Below, one piece after another: positions 6,658 to 13,076 of a stretch of 13,317 nucleotides of DNA (its first letter is position 1; every line of letters begins with the position of its first letter). Under the pieces are notes generated by a model, which was given only the letters and a program-made list of their open reading frames with translations, did not search any database and was not told where the DNA came from. Position numbers and translations under genes: made by a program. The stretch covers positions 1-13,317 of the forward strand of contig JAUUWD010000010.1 in the NCBI GenBank assembly GCA_030589225.1, read 5' to 3'. Source of the stretch: Desulfobacteraceae bacterium. GTDB lineage: Bacteria > Desulfobacterota > DSM-4660 > Desulfatiglandales > Desulfatiglandaceae.

Positions 6658-7854
6658 ATGCGGCGCAATAAGAAGCCCAAGAAGAAGAAAACTGATCATC
6701 CATCCCTGCTGAAGTCAGAGGAAACCCTTGTCACTTCCCTCCTTGAAGATTTCAAAAATGTCGACCCCGCAGAGATTGTGGCCAGGATTCCCCACTCGCA
6801 CCTTGCCGGAATCTTTTTAGAGCGTTTACCCCTCGATAATGAGTTTCCTGTCCCGTTGCTGTTAGCGCTCGATGAGGCTTTCAAGGATAAAAAGGTCCAT
6901 AAGCTGGTTAAACGGATCCTCTTCAGGCTCAAGCAAAAAGGAGTTCCCATTGATGAGAGTTTCCCCCAAAGGGCGAGTCATGATACGATCTTGACACAAA
7001 CTCAAAAGGAAGAGCCTGTTGCCTATATTGGACCTATTGCAGGCACAATTGGTTCCAGGGCAGTCCTTATCGTATTGCAAAGTACTGTAAAAGGCTATCA
7101 AGCTGGAATAGGTCTTGTTTCGGAGGCAGAGGGAATTCTTCAGTTTCTCTACGGTCCCTTCAGTAAAAAACGAATAAAGGAAATCAAAGGCTCCCTTTCA
7201 CAAGAGGCCGGACCACTTGTGGAAACATCTTTGCCCCATGCTGCCACTATTCTCGAGATCGCATACCGGCGTCATATGGAACTGCATTCTGACGTCCCCT
7301 CACAATATCCTGAGCTTAGGCCACGGTTATTGGAAAACGTTACCATACTCGATCGCCCGATTATCTATGACTTTGTGTCGGAGATCCCTGGTGATGGCAC
7401 ATTGACGGATAGTCAACTTGGGGAATTGTTCGCCCACAATTTAATGGAATCATGGCTCATTGACTTTGAAGACCTAAAGCCTTTTATGGAAGATATCCTA
7501 AAGGTGGAGGGCAGCCCAATCGTTCTTTCGGACGCACAAAAGGCCGATCAGGTCAGGCAGATAAAAGATAAAAGTATAGAGGAACTATTTCCGGGACCCA
7601 GGAGAGCCCTACTGAAGCATAATTTAGAGGAAATGGCCTACTTTTTTTTCAAATTGGACCAGGATGAATATTCCAGGATGGCCCTGACTGCGGCCCGAAA
7701 CCTGGACGAGGAAGACACCATCTTAAGGAAAAACATGGTAGTTGAGTTTCTGCTGGAGCGAAGTATGCAGTATTACATGGACTTGGCGGGGAAAGAGGGT
7801 GCGGAAGATGAAACCTTGGAACCTGATGATTCCCCCCGTATTATATTGCCATAA
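6658..7854 (+). CDS. Conserved-looking protein of unknown function, cysteine-free
   Basis: I do not recognise this 398-residue protein. It begins with a strongly basic stretch (RRNKKPKKKKT, 2-12) and ends in an acidic tail (EGAEDETLEPDD, about 380-391). There is no signal peptide, membrane segment, nucleotide-binding motif or cysteine. Much of it reads as alternating amphipathic helices (for example LLEDFKNVDPAEIVARI near 27-43 and the C-terminal third), with a more beta-like patch at VAYIGPIAGTIGSRAVLIVL (about 120-139). The basic start would suit binding to RNA, DNA or ribosomes, but that is only a guess. Codon use and length argue for a real gene. The ATG at 6658 has purine-rich GAGGGA and AGGCGG upstream. 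It is transcribed away from the rnc operon and is monocistronic, with a repeat-rich gap after it. Confidence 0.82.
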   Translation: MRRNKKPKKKKTDHPSLLKSEETLVTSLLEDFKNVDPAEIVARIPHSHLAGIFLERLPLDNEFPVPLLLALDEAFKDKKVHKLVKRILFRLKQKGVPIDESFPQRASHDTILTQTQKEEPVAYIGPIAGTIGSRAVLIVLQSTVKGYQAGIGLVSEAEGILQFLYGPFSKKRIKEIKGSLSQEAGPLVETSLPHAATILEIAYRRHMELHSDVPSQYPELRPRLLENVTILDRPIIYDFVSEIPGDGTLTDSQLGELFAHNLMESWLIDFEDLKPFMEDILKVEGSPIVLSDAQKADQVRQIKDKSIEELFPGPRRALLKHNLEEMAYFFFKLDQDEYSRMALTAARNLDEEDTILRKNMVVEFLLERSMQYYMDLAGKEGAEDETLEPDDSPRIILP

Positions 7855-7867
7855 ATCGTAATTAATC

Positions 7868-7884
7868 CACCGGTTATACCGGTG
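7868..7884. repeat. REP-like hairpin, first copy
   Basis: CACCGG-TTATA-CCGGTG, a perfect 6-bp stem with a 5-nt loop, 13 bp after the stop of the preceding gene. No T-run follows on the plus strand, so it is a poor intrinsic terminator. It is related to the hairpin at 8160-8180. Confidence 0.5.
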
Positions 7885-7949
7885 AGAAATGAAAAGTTTT
7901 TACCGTTTCAGGCGTTTTTTGAGTTATATTAAATCCGAAATCCGAAGCA

Positions 7950-7965
7950 TCCCGCTTTAGCGGGA
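7950..7965. repeat. Small hairpin TCCCGC-TTTA-GCGGGA
   Basis: A perfect 6-bp stem (7950-7955 with 7960-7965). Nearly the same stem recurs at 13278-13294 with loop TGTAA, so it probably belongs to a dispersed repeat family. Confidence 0.45.
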
Positions 7966-7969
7966 AAAC

Positions 7970-8107
7970 AAATTCGAAATTCAAATTTTTCAATGTTCAA
8001 AACGGGTACGAAGAAGCCAGTTATATATAGACGATGTAAACACAAGGGTTTTAGTCATTGGGATTTTGGTCATTTGGTATTGTTTCGAATTTCGAATTTC
8101 GAATTTT
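7970..8107. repeat. MITE-like stretch bounded by 12-bp inverted repeats
   Basis: AAATTCGAAATT at 7970-7981 is the exact reverse complement of AATTTCGAATTT at 8088-8099, and the latter continues as a TTCGAAT tandem (8084-8107). No ORF lies between. The gap from 7855 to 8261 has no gene, and this stretch and the hairpins around it make up most of it. Low complexity may explain part of the match. Confidence 0.4.
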
Positions 8108-8134
8108 AAATTCACTATCGCTGACTATTTCAGT

Positions 8135-8151
8135 GGCCCCTTTTAGGGGCC
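8135..8151. repeat. Hairpin GGCCCC-TTTTA-GGGGCC
   Basis: A perfect 6-bp GC-rich stem with a 5-nt loop, followed by TTCCTCAT rather than a T-run. It lies 9 bp before the second REP-like hairpin. Confidence 0.45.
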
Positions 8152-8159
8152 TTCCTCAT

Positions 8160-8180
8160 ACCACCAGTTCTACTGGTGGT
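8160..8180. repeat. REP-like hairpin, second copy
   Basis: ACCACCAG-TTCTA-CTGGTGGT, a perfect 8-bp stem with a 5-nt loop. Compared with the hairpin at 7868-7884, one G-C pair in the stem is replaced by A-T with both sides changed, so the fold is kept. Confidence 0.55.
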
Positions 8181-8249
8181 CGCTGATTGAAGATTTTCGA
8201 AAGCTCCCTATGAGGAGTGAATTCTTTACTTTCAAATTCGATCTTTATA

Positions 8250-8256
8250 TAGGAGG
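8250..8256 (+). promoter_or_regulatory. Strong ribosome-binding site of the YjbQ gene
   Basis: TAGGAGG lies 5 nt before the ATG at 8262. This fixes the start. It is the longest Shine-Dalgarno match I noticed in the window and is complementary over 7 nt to the CCUCCUA segment of the candidate small RNA at 3776-3782. Confidence 0.75.
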
Positions 8257-8261
8257 TTGCC

Positions 8262-8651
8262 ATGCCCATTACTATTTCCGTGAAGACACATACAAGAATT
8301 GATATGGTAGATATTACCTCGTCGGTTCAGAACGAAATTTCAAAGGCAGGCGTAACAGATGGCATTTGTGTGGTCTATGTCCCCCATACTACGGCGGGTA
8401 TGACAATCAACGAAGGTGCTGATCCTGCTGTTTGCCAGGATATGATTAAGAAATTCACTGATCTGGTGCCCCCTGATGCCGGCTATCGACACATGGAAGG
8501 AAATTCCGACAGCCATATCAAGACATCAATGATTGGCAGCTCTGTCACCGTGATCGTTGAAGGTGGTCGCCTGGTCCTTGGCACCTGGCAGAAGATCTTC
8601 TTTTGTGAGTTTGATGGCCCGAGATCACGAAAGGTCTATGTCACTGTCTAA
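8262..8651 (+). CDS. YjbQ / UPF0047 family protein
   Basis: A 129-residue single-domain protein of the YjbQ family (COG0432), which has been linked to a secondary thiamine-phosphate synthase activity in E. coli. The true cellular role is not settled. The family hallmarks are all present: PHTTAG (41-46), NEGAD (50-54), H77 with EGNSDSH (79-85), GTWQ (107-110) and DGPR (118-121). The conserved histidines and acidic residues form the presumed active or metal site. It is cytoplasmic with no signal peptide, and the length is normal. It stands alone between two repeat-bearing gaps. No thiamine genes are nearby to support that pathway. Confidence 0.93.
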   Translation: MPITISVKTHTRIDMVDITSSVQNEISKAGVTDGICVVYVPHTTAGMTINEGADPAVCQDMIKKFTDLVPPDAGYRHMEGNSDSHIKTSMIGSSVTVIVEGGRLVLGTWQKIFFCEFDGPRSRKVYVTV

Positions 8652-8715
8652 CGGGTAAGGTAGAAGCACACCCAAATTTCTGCTGTGGATCCACCTTTTT
8701 GGGGTTTACCCACAA

Positions 8716-8790
8716 ATTGACTATTTTCGATTGGCGATTGACGATTTCGGGGAGTTTAGTTTTTTTGGCTCATGTTTTTCAATAGTCAAT
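8716..8790. repeat. Inverted repeat and GATTG-type phrase in a convergent gap
   Basis: ATTGACTATT (8716-8725) is the exact reverse complement of AATAGTCAAT (8781-8790). The stretch also holds degenerate CGATTGGCGATTGACGATT units. It lies between the convergent yjbQ and ATP-grasp genes, where a terminator would be expected. The long loop makes it a weak one. Confidence 0.4.
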
Positions 8791-8796
8791 AGTCAA

Positions 8797-9654
8797 TCAG
8801 ATAAGCCTAACGGACTTCGGGTTCAGTCCGATCTCCAGTAGCCAATCCTGAACTGCCTGGTAGAGAAGCCTATAATAGTTTTCCGTGCCCCCCAGGCCCC
8901 GCCTGCCAAAATAATAATTGATCTCAAGAAAAAAGGGGGCTGGCCGTTTCAAAGAAAGAGGGAACACAAAGTCAACGGCTGCCAGATTGATCCCGGTTTT
9001 TTTAGAGAAGTTCCGGGCCTGCTCCTTACCTTTTGCCTGAAGATCCGGCTCCCAGTCATGATCAATAATTGCATCCCGGCTTATGGTGGTGATGACCTGC
9101 CCCGGTTTATTGGGGCGCTTCCAGTAAGTAATAATCTGCTTTCCAATAATCACTGCCCTGAGCACATTCCCGCCTGAAGGCACAAATTCCTGGGTAACAA
9201 ACCCTAACATACCGGACCTTTCCCGGAGGATCAGATAATCCAACGCCTCTGACAGGGAGGACCTGTCTTCTATAAAGTATACACCCTCTGCCTCATGGCT
9301 TTTGTCGTCTTTGATTAAAAAGGGCAGGTTATGGGGAAAGAGCTCCGGGTCTGGATAGGTTTTCTTGAACTTATCGACCGTCGGCCAGCGCAACGTCACA
9401 GGGTGTGAGAACCCGAAATCTTTGAACAAAAGGCTCTGCCCCATCTTTCCCGGGTACTTGAAACGCGTTTCATAATTTGGAAATATGAGCGCATCAGACC
9501 TTGAACAGGCTTGAAAGAGATCCTCCGGGCACCCCTGCGGGAGGACAATGGCCTCTGCATCCCGGATCAATTCGAAATCAGGGGAATCAAGGCGGCGAGC
9601 CCCAAGAATCACTTGAACATGTGTTTCAAAACATGGATGAAAAGAAAGGATCAT
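8797..9654 (-). CDS. RimK-like ATP-grasp protein
   Basis: A 285-residue protein of the ATP-grasp type, which joins an acid to an amine or thiol through an acyl-phosphate. Visible parts are a pre-ATP-grasp region (1-90), ATP-binding lysine in FLIKDDK (K115), the QEFVPSGG segment with E156, R166, a conserved-looking D228, and FLEIN (E244, N246), the Mg/ATP ligand motif near the end. The substrate is unknown and there is no partner enzyme beside it. I take ATG 9654 as the start. The frame stays open to 9828 but would then run through the opposite-strand FmdB gene and its promoter. The ribosome-binding site is weak. It is transcribed divergently from fmdB, with 73 bp shared upstream DNA. Confidence 0.82.
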   Translation of the reverse strand: MILSFHPCFETHVQVILGARRLDSPDFELIRDAEAIVLPQGCPEDLFQACSRSDALIFPNYETRFKYPGKMGQSLLFKDFGFSHPVTLRWPTVDKFKKTYPDPELFPHNLPFLIKDDKSHEAEGVYFIEDRSSLSEALDYLILRERSGMLGFVTQEFVPSGGNVLRAVIIGKQIITYWKRPNKPGQVITTISRDAIIDHDWEPDLQAKGKEQARNFSKKTGINLAAVDFVFPLSLKRPAPFFLEINYYFGRRGLGGTENYYRLLYQAVQDWLLEIGLNPKSVRLI

Positions 9655-9661
9655 GAACGGT

Positions 9662-9690
9662 TTGACTTTGCCCCTTTCAGGAGTTATATT
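9662..9690 (+). promoter_or_regulatory. Sigma-70 promoter for the FmdB gene set
   Basis: TTGACT (9662-9667), a 17-bp spacer, then TATATT (9685-9690). This is a near-ideal -35/-10 pair, with a start near 9697 and a leader of about 31 nt. It overlaps the short divergent region upstream of the ATP-grasp gene, so the two genes may compete for polymerase. Confidence 0.62.
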
Positions 9691-9727
9691 TTTTGTGTAT
9701 TTTACATCAGGTATAAGGAGAGAGACA

Positions 9728-9973
9728 ATGCCAATCTTTGAATTCAGGTGCATGGACTGTGGTGATGTGTTTGAAAAGCTGTTTATTCGTTCAGATGAAG
9801 AAGTGAATATGGCATGTCCCCAGTGCAAATCCCAGTCACTTGAGCGGGTGGTCAGCAGGGCTAACTATGCCATGGGTGTGGGCCCGGGCGGAAATCAGCC
9901 GAAAATGACGACTAAACACTGCGGCCCTTCGAATCAATGTACGACCCTTGAACTGCCAGGGCATACCAAATGA
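9728..9973 (+). CDS. FmdB-type zinc-ribbon protein
   Basis: An 81-residue protein of the FmdB putative regulatory family. The N-terminal MPIFEFRCMDCG opening and the C8-x2-C11 / C30-x2-C33 (MACPQC) knuckles form a zinc ribbon at about 1-40. The C-terminal tail adds two more cysteines (C65, C71), possibly for further metal binding. The ATG at 9728 has a strong AAGGAG ribosome-binding site (9715-9720). An earlier in-frame ATG (9653) is upstream of the promoter and is not used. The stop overlaps the next start as ATGA, so translation is probably coupled. The family's role is poorly defined, and DNA binding has been suggested only by its zinc ribbon. Confidence 0.9.
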   Translation: MPIFEFRCMDCGDVFEKLFIRSDEEVNMACPQCKSQSLERVVSRANYAMGVGPGGNQPKMTTKHCGPSNQCTTLELPGHTK

Positions 9974-10227
9974 CTGGTGAAAAAACCCATACGGTCCTTC
10001 AACATGAACTTGATGATGATGATAAGGCGTTCATCACCGAGATTTTCTTTGAAGAGATAGTGAAAAAACTCAAAAGGATGGATGCGCGAATCGGAACGCT
10101 TAATTGTGATTTTGCAGGAGATCAATATAAAAGCTGGAATATACAGTTCAAATCAAAAGGGCAGGGTTTTGAAATTGTCGACTTTGAATATGATGAGGAT
10201 TCATGTGGTTTCAGCCTTGACCAGTGA
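9970..10227 (+). CDS. Small acidic protein of unknown function
   Basis: An 85-residue protein that I cannot assign. It opens with an acidic patch (HELDDDDKAF, 12-21), then a helix-like segment (ITEIFFEEIVKKLKRM) and a likely beta-rich second half (WNIQFKSKGQGFEIVDFEY). It has two cysteines (46 and 79) but no CxxC motif. It has no membrane segment. Its ATG overlaps the fmdB stop by 4 nt (ATGA), and its stop overlaps the GTG of the next gene (GTGA). This double coupling is the best evidence that it is real and that the three products work together. Confidence 0.75.
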   Translation: MTGEKTHTVLQHELDDDDKAFITEIFFEEIVKKLKRMDARIGTLNCDFAGDQYKSWNIQFKSKGQGFEIVDFEYDEDSCGFSLDQ

Positions 10228-11381
10228 AAGGCATCTCCACTGTGCAATACCTCCCCCTCGAGACATATCTTATGATTGAAACAAAATTCCTGGGAAGAGA
10301 TATTATTAAAGAACCCACATGTCCGTTCTGTGGAATGCTTGTCGAAAAGCCTAAGGAGCTAAGCACCCGAATGCCGGGGGAAATGCCGGTTGGGGCATGT
10401 TCGTGCGGCGCCGTCTATGCGTGCGATGAAACCGGGCACAACCTGGGCTCAGCCATGATCGAAGCGCTGGTCTTCGGGTGTGACATGGATTCTGACCTGG
10501 CCTGGGGGCTTTTGCCAGACGACGATTATGTGGAAGAAATAGTTGAGCATTACGACTATGTAAATCATTTTATTGTATCCGGTGGGGTTTTCGAAAGCCG
10601 TAGAATTTCAGGCGCTCTTTATTTTATACGATTGCATGACGATGTTCAAGAGGTCACTTCCGAGGGCGTGCAAAAAAGACTGGATAAGGCCACCTCTCCT
10701 GCTCCCAAACTTTTAAATAACCATACCGGAAAAAAATCTTTGTCCAAAAAAGAAATTGAGGGCCTTGTAAAAGACTTCAGGGTTGACTCTGTCGTCAGCG
10801 TAGCAGGGGAAGATAAAAGAATAATAAAAAACCTGCAGCGCTTGCTCTATTCCGGAGACGATCTGTTTCGCAAGAGGGCCGCAGAAATCCTGGGGCACGT
10901 ATCGGCAGTTATTGCTGAGAGTAACCCCGGGTCCATTTCCAGACTCCTCCAAACGTTGTTTTACGGTATTACGGATACGGCGGCGTCAAGCTGGGGTGCT
11001 CTTGAAGCGATCGGGGAGATCATCGGCAATAAAACCGAACTCTTTGCCGGCTACATCCCTCAGCTTTATCAATTTCTGCCTAATGAATCACTGCGGGCCC
11101 AGGTGCTCCAGACCATAGGGAGGATCGCAAAGTCAAGCCCGGATCTGATACGCAAGGTCACTTTTCGCTTTATCCCTTACCTGGGTGATTCTGATCCTAA
11201 GGCCCGTGGGTATGCTGCATGGCTCATGGGGAATCTAAGCGCTGCTGAAGCACAAGTTGACCTGGAGAAGCTCCGGGGGGATCCCCACGAGATCCATATC
11301 TATGAAAATGGAGAAATGGAGAAAAAGACAGTGGGTCAGGTGGCATCTGAGGCCTTGGGGAAGATAAGTGAACTAAAGTGA
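10224..11381 (+). CDS. Zinc-ribbon and HEAT-repeat protein
   Basis: A 385-residue protein with an N-terminal cysteine cluster (C33-x2-C36 in CPFCG, and C59-x-C61 in ACSCG) that should bind a metal such as zinc. A middle region of unknown fold follows (75-150), then a charged linker (about 155-180) and HEAT-like helical repeats (about 200-385, for example FRKRAAEILGHVSAVI and PKARGYAAWLMGNLSAA). HEAT repeats usually act as protein-binding scaffolds. It resembles a family that I recall being named after Desulfovibrio DVU0298, but I cannot verify this. The start is uncertain: GTG 10224 overlaps the previous stop (GTGA), while ATG 10272 lies closer to the cysteine cluster. Neither has a good ribosome-binding site. 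It is the last gene of the FmdB set. Confidence 0.83.
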   Translation: MKGISTVQYLPLETYLMIETKFLGRDIIKEPTCPFCGMLVEKPKELSTRMPGEMPVGACSCGAVYACDETGHNLGSAMIEALVFGCDMDSDLAWGLLPDDDYVEEIVEHYDYVNHFIVSGGVFESRRISGALYFIRLHDDVQEVTSEGVQKRLDKATSPAPKLLNNHTGKKSLSKKEIEGLVKDFRVDSVVSVAGEDKRIIKNLQRLLYSGDDLFRKRAAEILGHVSAVIAESNPGSISRLLQTLFYGITDTAASSWGALEAIGEIIGNKTELFAGYIPQLYQFLPNESLRAQVLQTIGRIAKSSPDLIRKVTFRFIPYLGDSDPKARGYAAWLMGNLSAAEAQVDLEKLRGDPHEIHIYENGEMEKKTVGQVASEALGKISELK

Positions 11382-11417
11382 CTAAAGTGAACTAGAGTGA
11401 GCTAAAGTTACTGAAAG
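11372..11417. repeat. Degenerate ACTAAAGTG tandem at a gene end
   Basis: About five diverged units (ACTAAAGTG, ACTAAAGTGA, ACTAGAGTGA, GCTAAAGTT, ACTGAAAG) start inside the last codons of the HEAT gene and run into the gap. The stop codon itself lies in the second unit. Confidence 0.6.
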
Positions 11418-11460
11418 CCGTTCCTGAACATTTTGATTCATAATAGAAACCCACTTTCTC

Positions 11461-11560
11461 TGAGCCCGCATCTCGACTCCGTCCCGTATAGGACTACGCC
11501 CCGGAGGTTAGACCTCACGGTTTGAGGAACTAGGTCATAGACCAATGGCTTTGCCTGTAA
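11461..11560. other. Fold-prone non-coding stretch of unknown nature
   Basis: The gap 11382-11616 has no convincing gene. This part is more GC-rich than its flanks and can form local stems: CTCCG/CGGAG (11477-11481 with 11502-11506) enclosing TCC/GGA, then GACCT/AGGTC (11511-11515 with 11532-11536) and GGTC-ATA-GACC. The strand is unclear. It could be a structured RNA, a mobile-element remnant or neither. No T-rich terminator is visible for either convergent gene. Confidence 0.2.
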
Positions 11561-11616
11561 AATTGTGAAGGAGCATCGAAATACGAGAGTGACAAATGCC
11601 AACCTGAAAAGCCATG

Positions 11617-12267
11617 TCAATCAACTATATCAGGCTGTTCAAAACTTCCATGTATAATATCTTCCAGCGGGGTTTCTATGGCCTTTGAGACGGATATTAA
11701 AAGCGATGCCCTTTCAGGGTCTCTCCTTCCAGCCTCCTTTAGTAATTCACCGGAAAGCAGAAAGAGTTCCTGATATACCCTATCCAGATCAAATATGGGG
11801 TAGGTTTTGCCGCTTTTAAACCCGGCCTTTCCGCACACCCGGGCCTTTCCCTGGATTGCTGTGGGGATCCCATAGACCCGGCATGTAATGGGCCTGTGGA
11901 AATAAAGGGTACAGACTTGATGATCGTCTAAGAGGGGGCACCTGATTCTCTCTCTTGCCAGGGATTCTGTTCCCATCTCAGGGGTCTTGCCGTTTATTTG
12001 CAGCCTTTTCTCAAGTTTCTTGAGCTCCTTGTCAGCCTTATTGCCCCGAAAAAGGGCTGCCCGCCTTTCTTTTCTGCCAAGTTTGTCAAAATGGCGCTTA
12101 AGGTAAACAGCTTCAATCAGGAAAAGGCCAAATAGGGCGTGGCAGCAATCGGAGCAGCGGGGCTTACACTTGATACACTCCGGAAATTCTTTTTTCATTT
12201 TTTGAAAGGCCTGGTCGGCTTTGGCCACTAAGAGTTCATAACGCTGTAATAGGTGGGTAATACTCAT
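11617..12267 (-). CDS. YkgJ-family cysteine-cluster protein
   Basis: A 216-residue protein of the YkgJ/CxxCxxCC family (putative zinc- or iron-chelating). The N-terminal cluster is C31-x2-C34-x3-C38-x2-C41-C42 (ECIKCKPRCSDCC). The second half has the family's typical CPLLDDHQVCTLYFHRPITCR with C110, C119 and C129, and C145 follows. Nine cysteines in this pattern fit one or two metal sites. The enzymatic role is unknown. The family is often linked to metal handling or maturation, but this is not shown by the neighbours. It follows the TPR gene by 63 nt on the same strand and may share its mRNA. The ribosome-binding site is weak (AGAGAA). Confidence 0.87.
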   Translation of the reverse strand: MSITHLLQRYELLVAKADQAFQKMKKEFPECIKCKPRCSDCCHALFGLFLIEAVYLKRHFDKLGRKERRAALFRGNKADKELKKLEKRLQINGKTPEMGTESLARERIRCPLLDDHQVCTLYFHRPITCRVYGIPTAIQGKARVCGKAGFKSGKTYPIFDLDRVYQELFLLSGELLKEAGRRDPERASLLISVSKAIETPLEDIIHGSFEQPDIVD

Positions 12268-12278
12268 TGAACTTAGTT

Positions 12279-12305
12279 CTCTGCGATCTCGGCGTGCTCT
12301 GCGGT
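12279..12305. repeat. Degenerate CTCTGCG-type phrase between two genes
   Basis: CTCTGCGATCT-CGGCGTGCTCTGCGGT holds two copies of CTCTGCG about 18 bp apart within the 63-nt gap between the TPR and YkgJ genes. It is another short-period intergenic phrase that differs from those elsewhere in the window. Confidence 0.5.
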
Positions 12306-12330
12306 AAAAAAGATGGGAATTCCTATACGA

Positions 12331-12969
12331 TCAATCTGCTCGGTGGGGTGCCAGTTTTTTCAGAAATTCCGGATGGGCCTTAAATCCAAGGGAGATGGCT
12401 TTGTCCACATGTTCGATGGCCTTTTCATAATCCTCATTGTTATAGTATGCAGACGCAAGATTATTGTGTCCTAATGCAAAATCAGGCGCCATATCTACCA
12501 ATTTTTTCCCTGTCTCGATGGCTTCCTTTGCATCGTCTTTCTGGAGATAGGCGTTCACCAGATTACTCCACGCCTGTACAATATCCGGGTTCAGCTCGAT
12601 TGCCTTTTTGAGGGCACCAATTGCTTCCTCTGTCTTAAGCATCTGCAAATAGGCAAAGCCCAGGTTTGCATAGCCTCTTGCATACCTCGGCTCTATCTCA
12701 ACTGCACGCTGGTTGGCCTCAACTACTCTTTCCAGGTCACCTTGTTTGAAATAGATGTAACCCAGATTTACATGGCCCTCAAACATCCGGCCGCTGTTGG
12801 CAATGGCGTCGTTGAAGGCGTCAATTGCCTCATCCAGTTTACCCTTTTGCATAAGGGCAACTCCAAGATTATAACTTGAATTGGCACATTCCGGGTTTTC
12901 TGACAACATCTTTCTTTGTTCGGCAATAAACTCTTCGGAACCCTGGGGCATTTTCTCCGGTGTCTTCAT
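12331..12969 (-). CDS. Tetratricopeptide-repeat protein
   Basis: A 212-residue soluble protein made almost entirely of five TPR units (about 30-62, 64-96, 98-130, 132-164, 166-198). Units show the usual spacing, such as NLGVALMQKGKLDEAIDAF and NLGFAYLQMLKTEEAIGAL, followed by PD or EP turns. There is no signal peptide, membrane segment or catalytic domain, so a protein-binding scaffold role in the cytoplasm is likely. The partner is unknown. The ATG 12969 has a GAGGAA ribosome-binding site 5 nt upstream. It precedes the YkgJ-type gene on the same strand. Upstream is a 350-bp non-coding, repeat-bearing region with no convincing promoter by eye. Confidence 0.92.
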   Translation of the reverse strand: MKTPEKMPQGSEEFIAEQRKMLSENPECANSSYNLGVALMQKGKLDEAIDAFNDAIANSGRMFEGHVNLGYIYFKQGDLERVVEANQRAVEIEPRYARGYANLGFAYLQMLKTEEAIGALKKAIELNPDIVQAWSNLVNAYLQKDDAKEAIETGKKLVDMAPDFALGHNNLASAYYNNEDYEKAIEHVDKAISLGFKAHPEFLKKLAPHRAD

Positions 12970-13005
12970 AGCATTCCTCGAACAGGATTAAGATAAAAGG
13001 TAAGC

Positions 13006-13032
13006 GTTCACAGGTTCAGGGTTCAACGTTCA
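13006..13032. repeat. Degenerate GTTCA phrase upstream of the TPR gene
   Basis: GTTCACAG-GTTCAGG-GTTCAAC-GTTCAG: four GTTCA units with a period of 7-8 bp. It lies 37 bp upstream of the TPR start codon. Confidence 0.6.
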
Positions 13033-13041
13033 GCGCCGCCT

Positions 13042-13061
13042 CTGACCGCCGAAGCGGTCAG
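13042..13061. repeat. Hairpin CTGACCGC-CGAA-GCGGTCAG
   Basis: A perfect 8-bp stem with a 4-nt loop; on the minus strand the loop reads TTCG, a stable tetraloop. No T-run follows on either strand, so it is not a classic terminator. It could be a REP-like element or part of the TPR leader. Confidence 0.5.
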
Positions 13062-13076
13062 TTTGATCGAAAAAGA

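Noticed and set aside
9653..9727. Earlier start for the FmdB protein
   Set aside because: That ATG lies upstream of the predicted promoter, and the family begins at MPIFEFRC with a strong ribosome-binding site.
9655..9828. N-terminal extension of the ATP-grasp protein
   Set aside because: It would overlap the FmdB promoter and start of coding on the other strand, and the extra residues look unlike the family. ATG 9654 fits better.
11477..11540. Resemblance to group II intron domain V
   Set aside because: The AGC triad and the expected stem lengths are missing, and no reverse transcriptase lies nearby.
11438..11620. 60-codon minus-strand frame in the convergent gap
   Set aside because: No ribosome-binding site or family resemblance. 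It coincides with the fold-prone stretch and is more likely non-coding.
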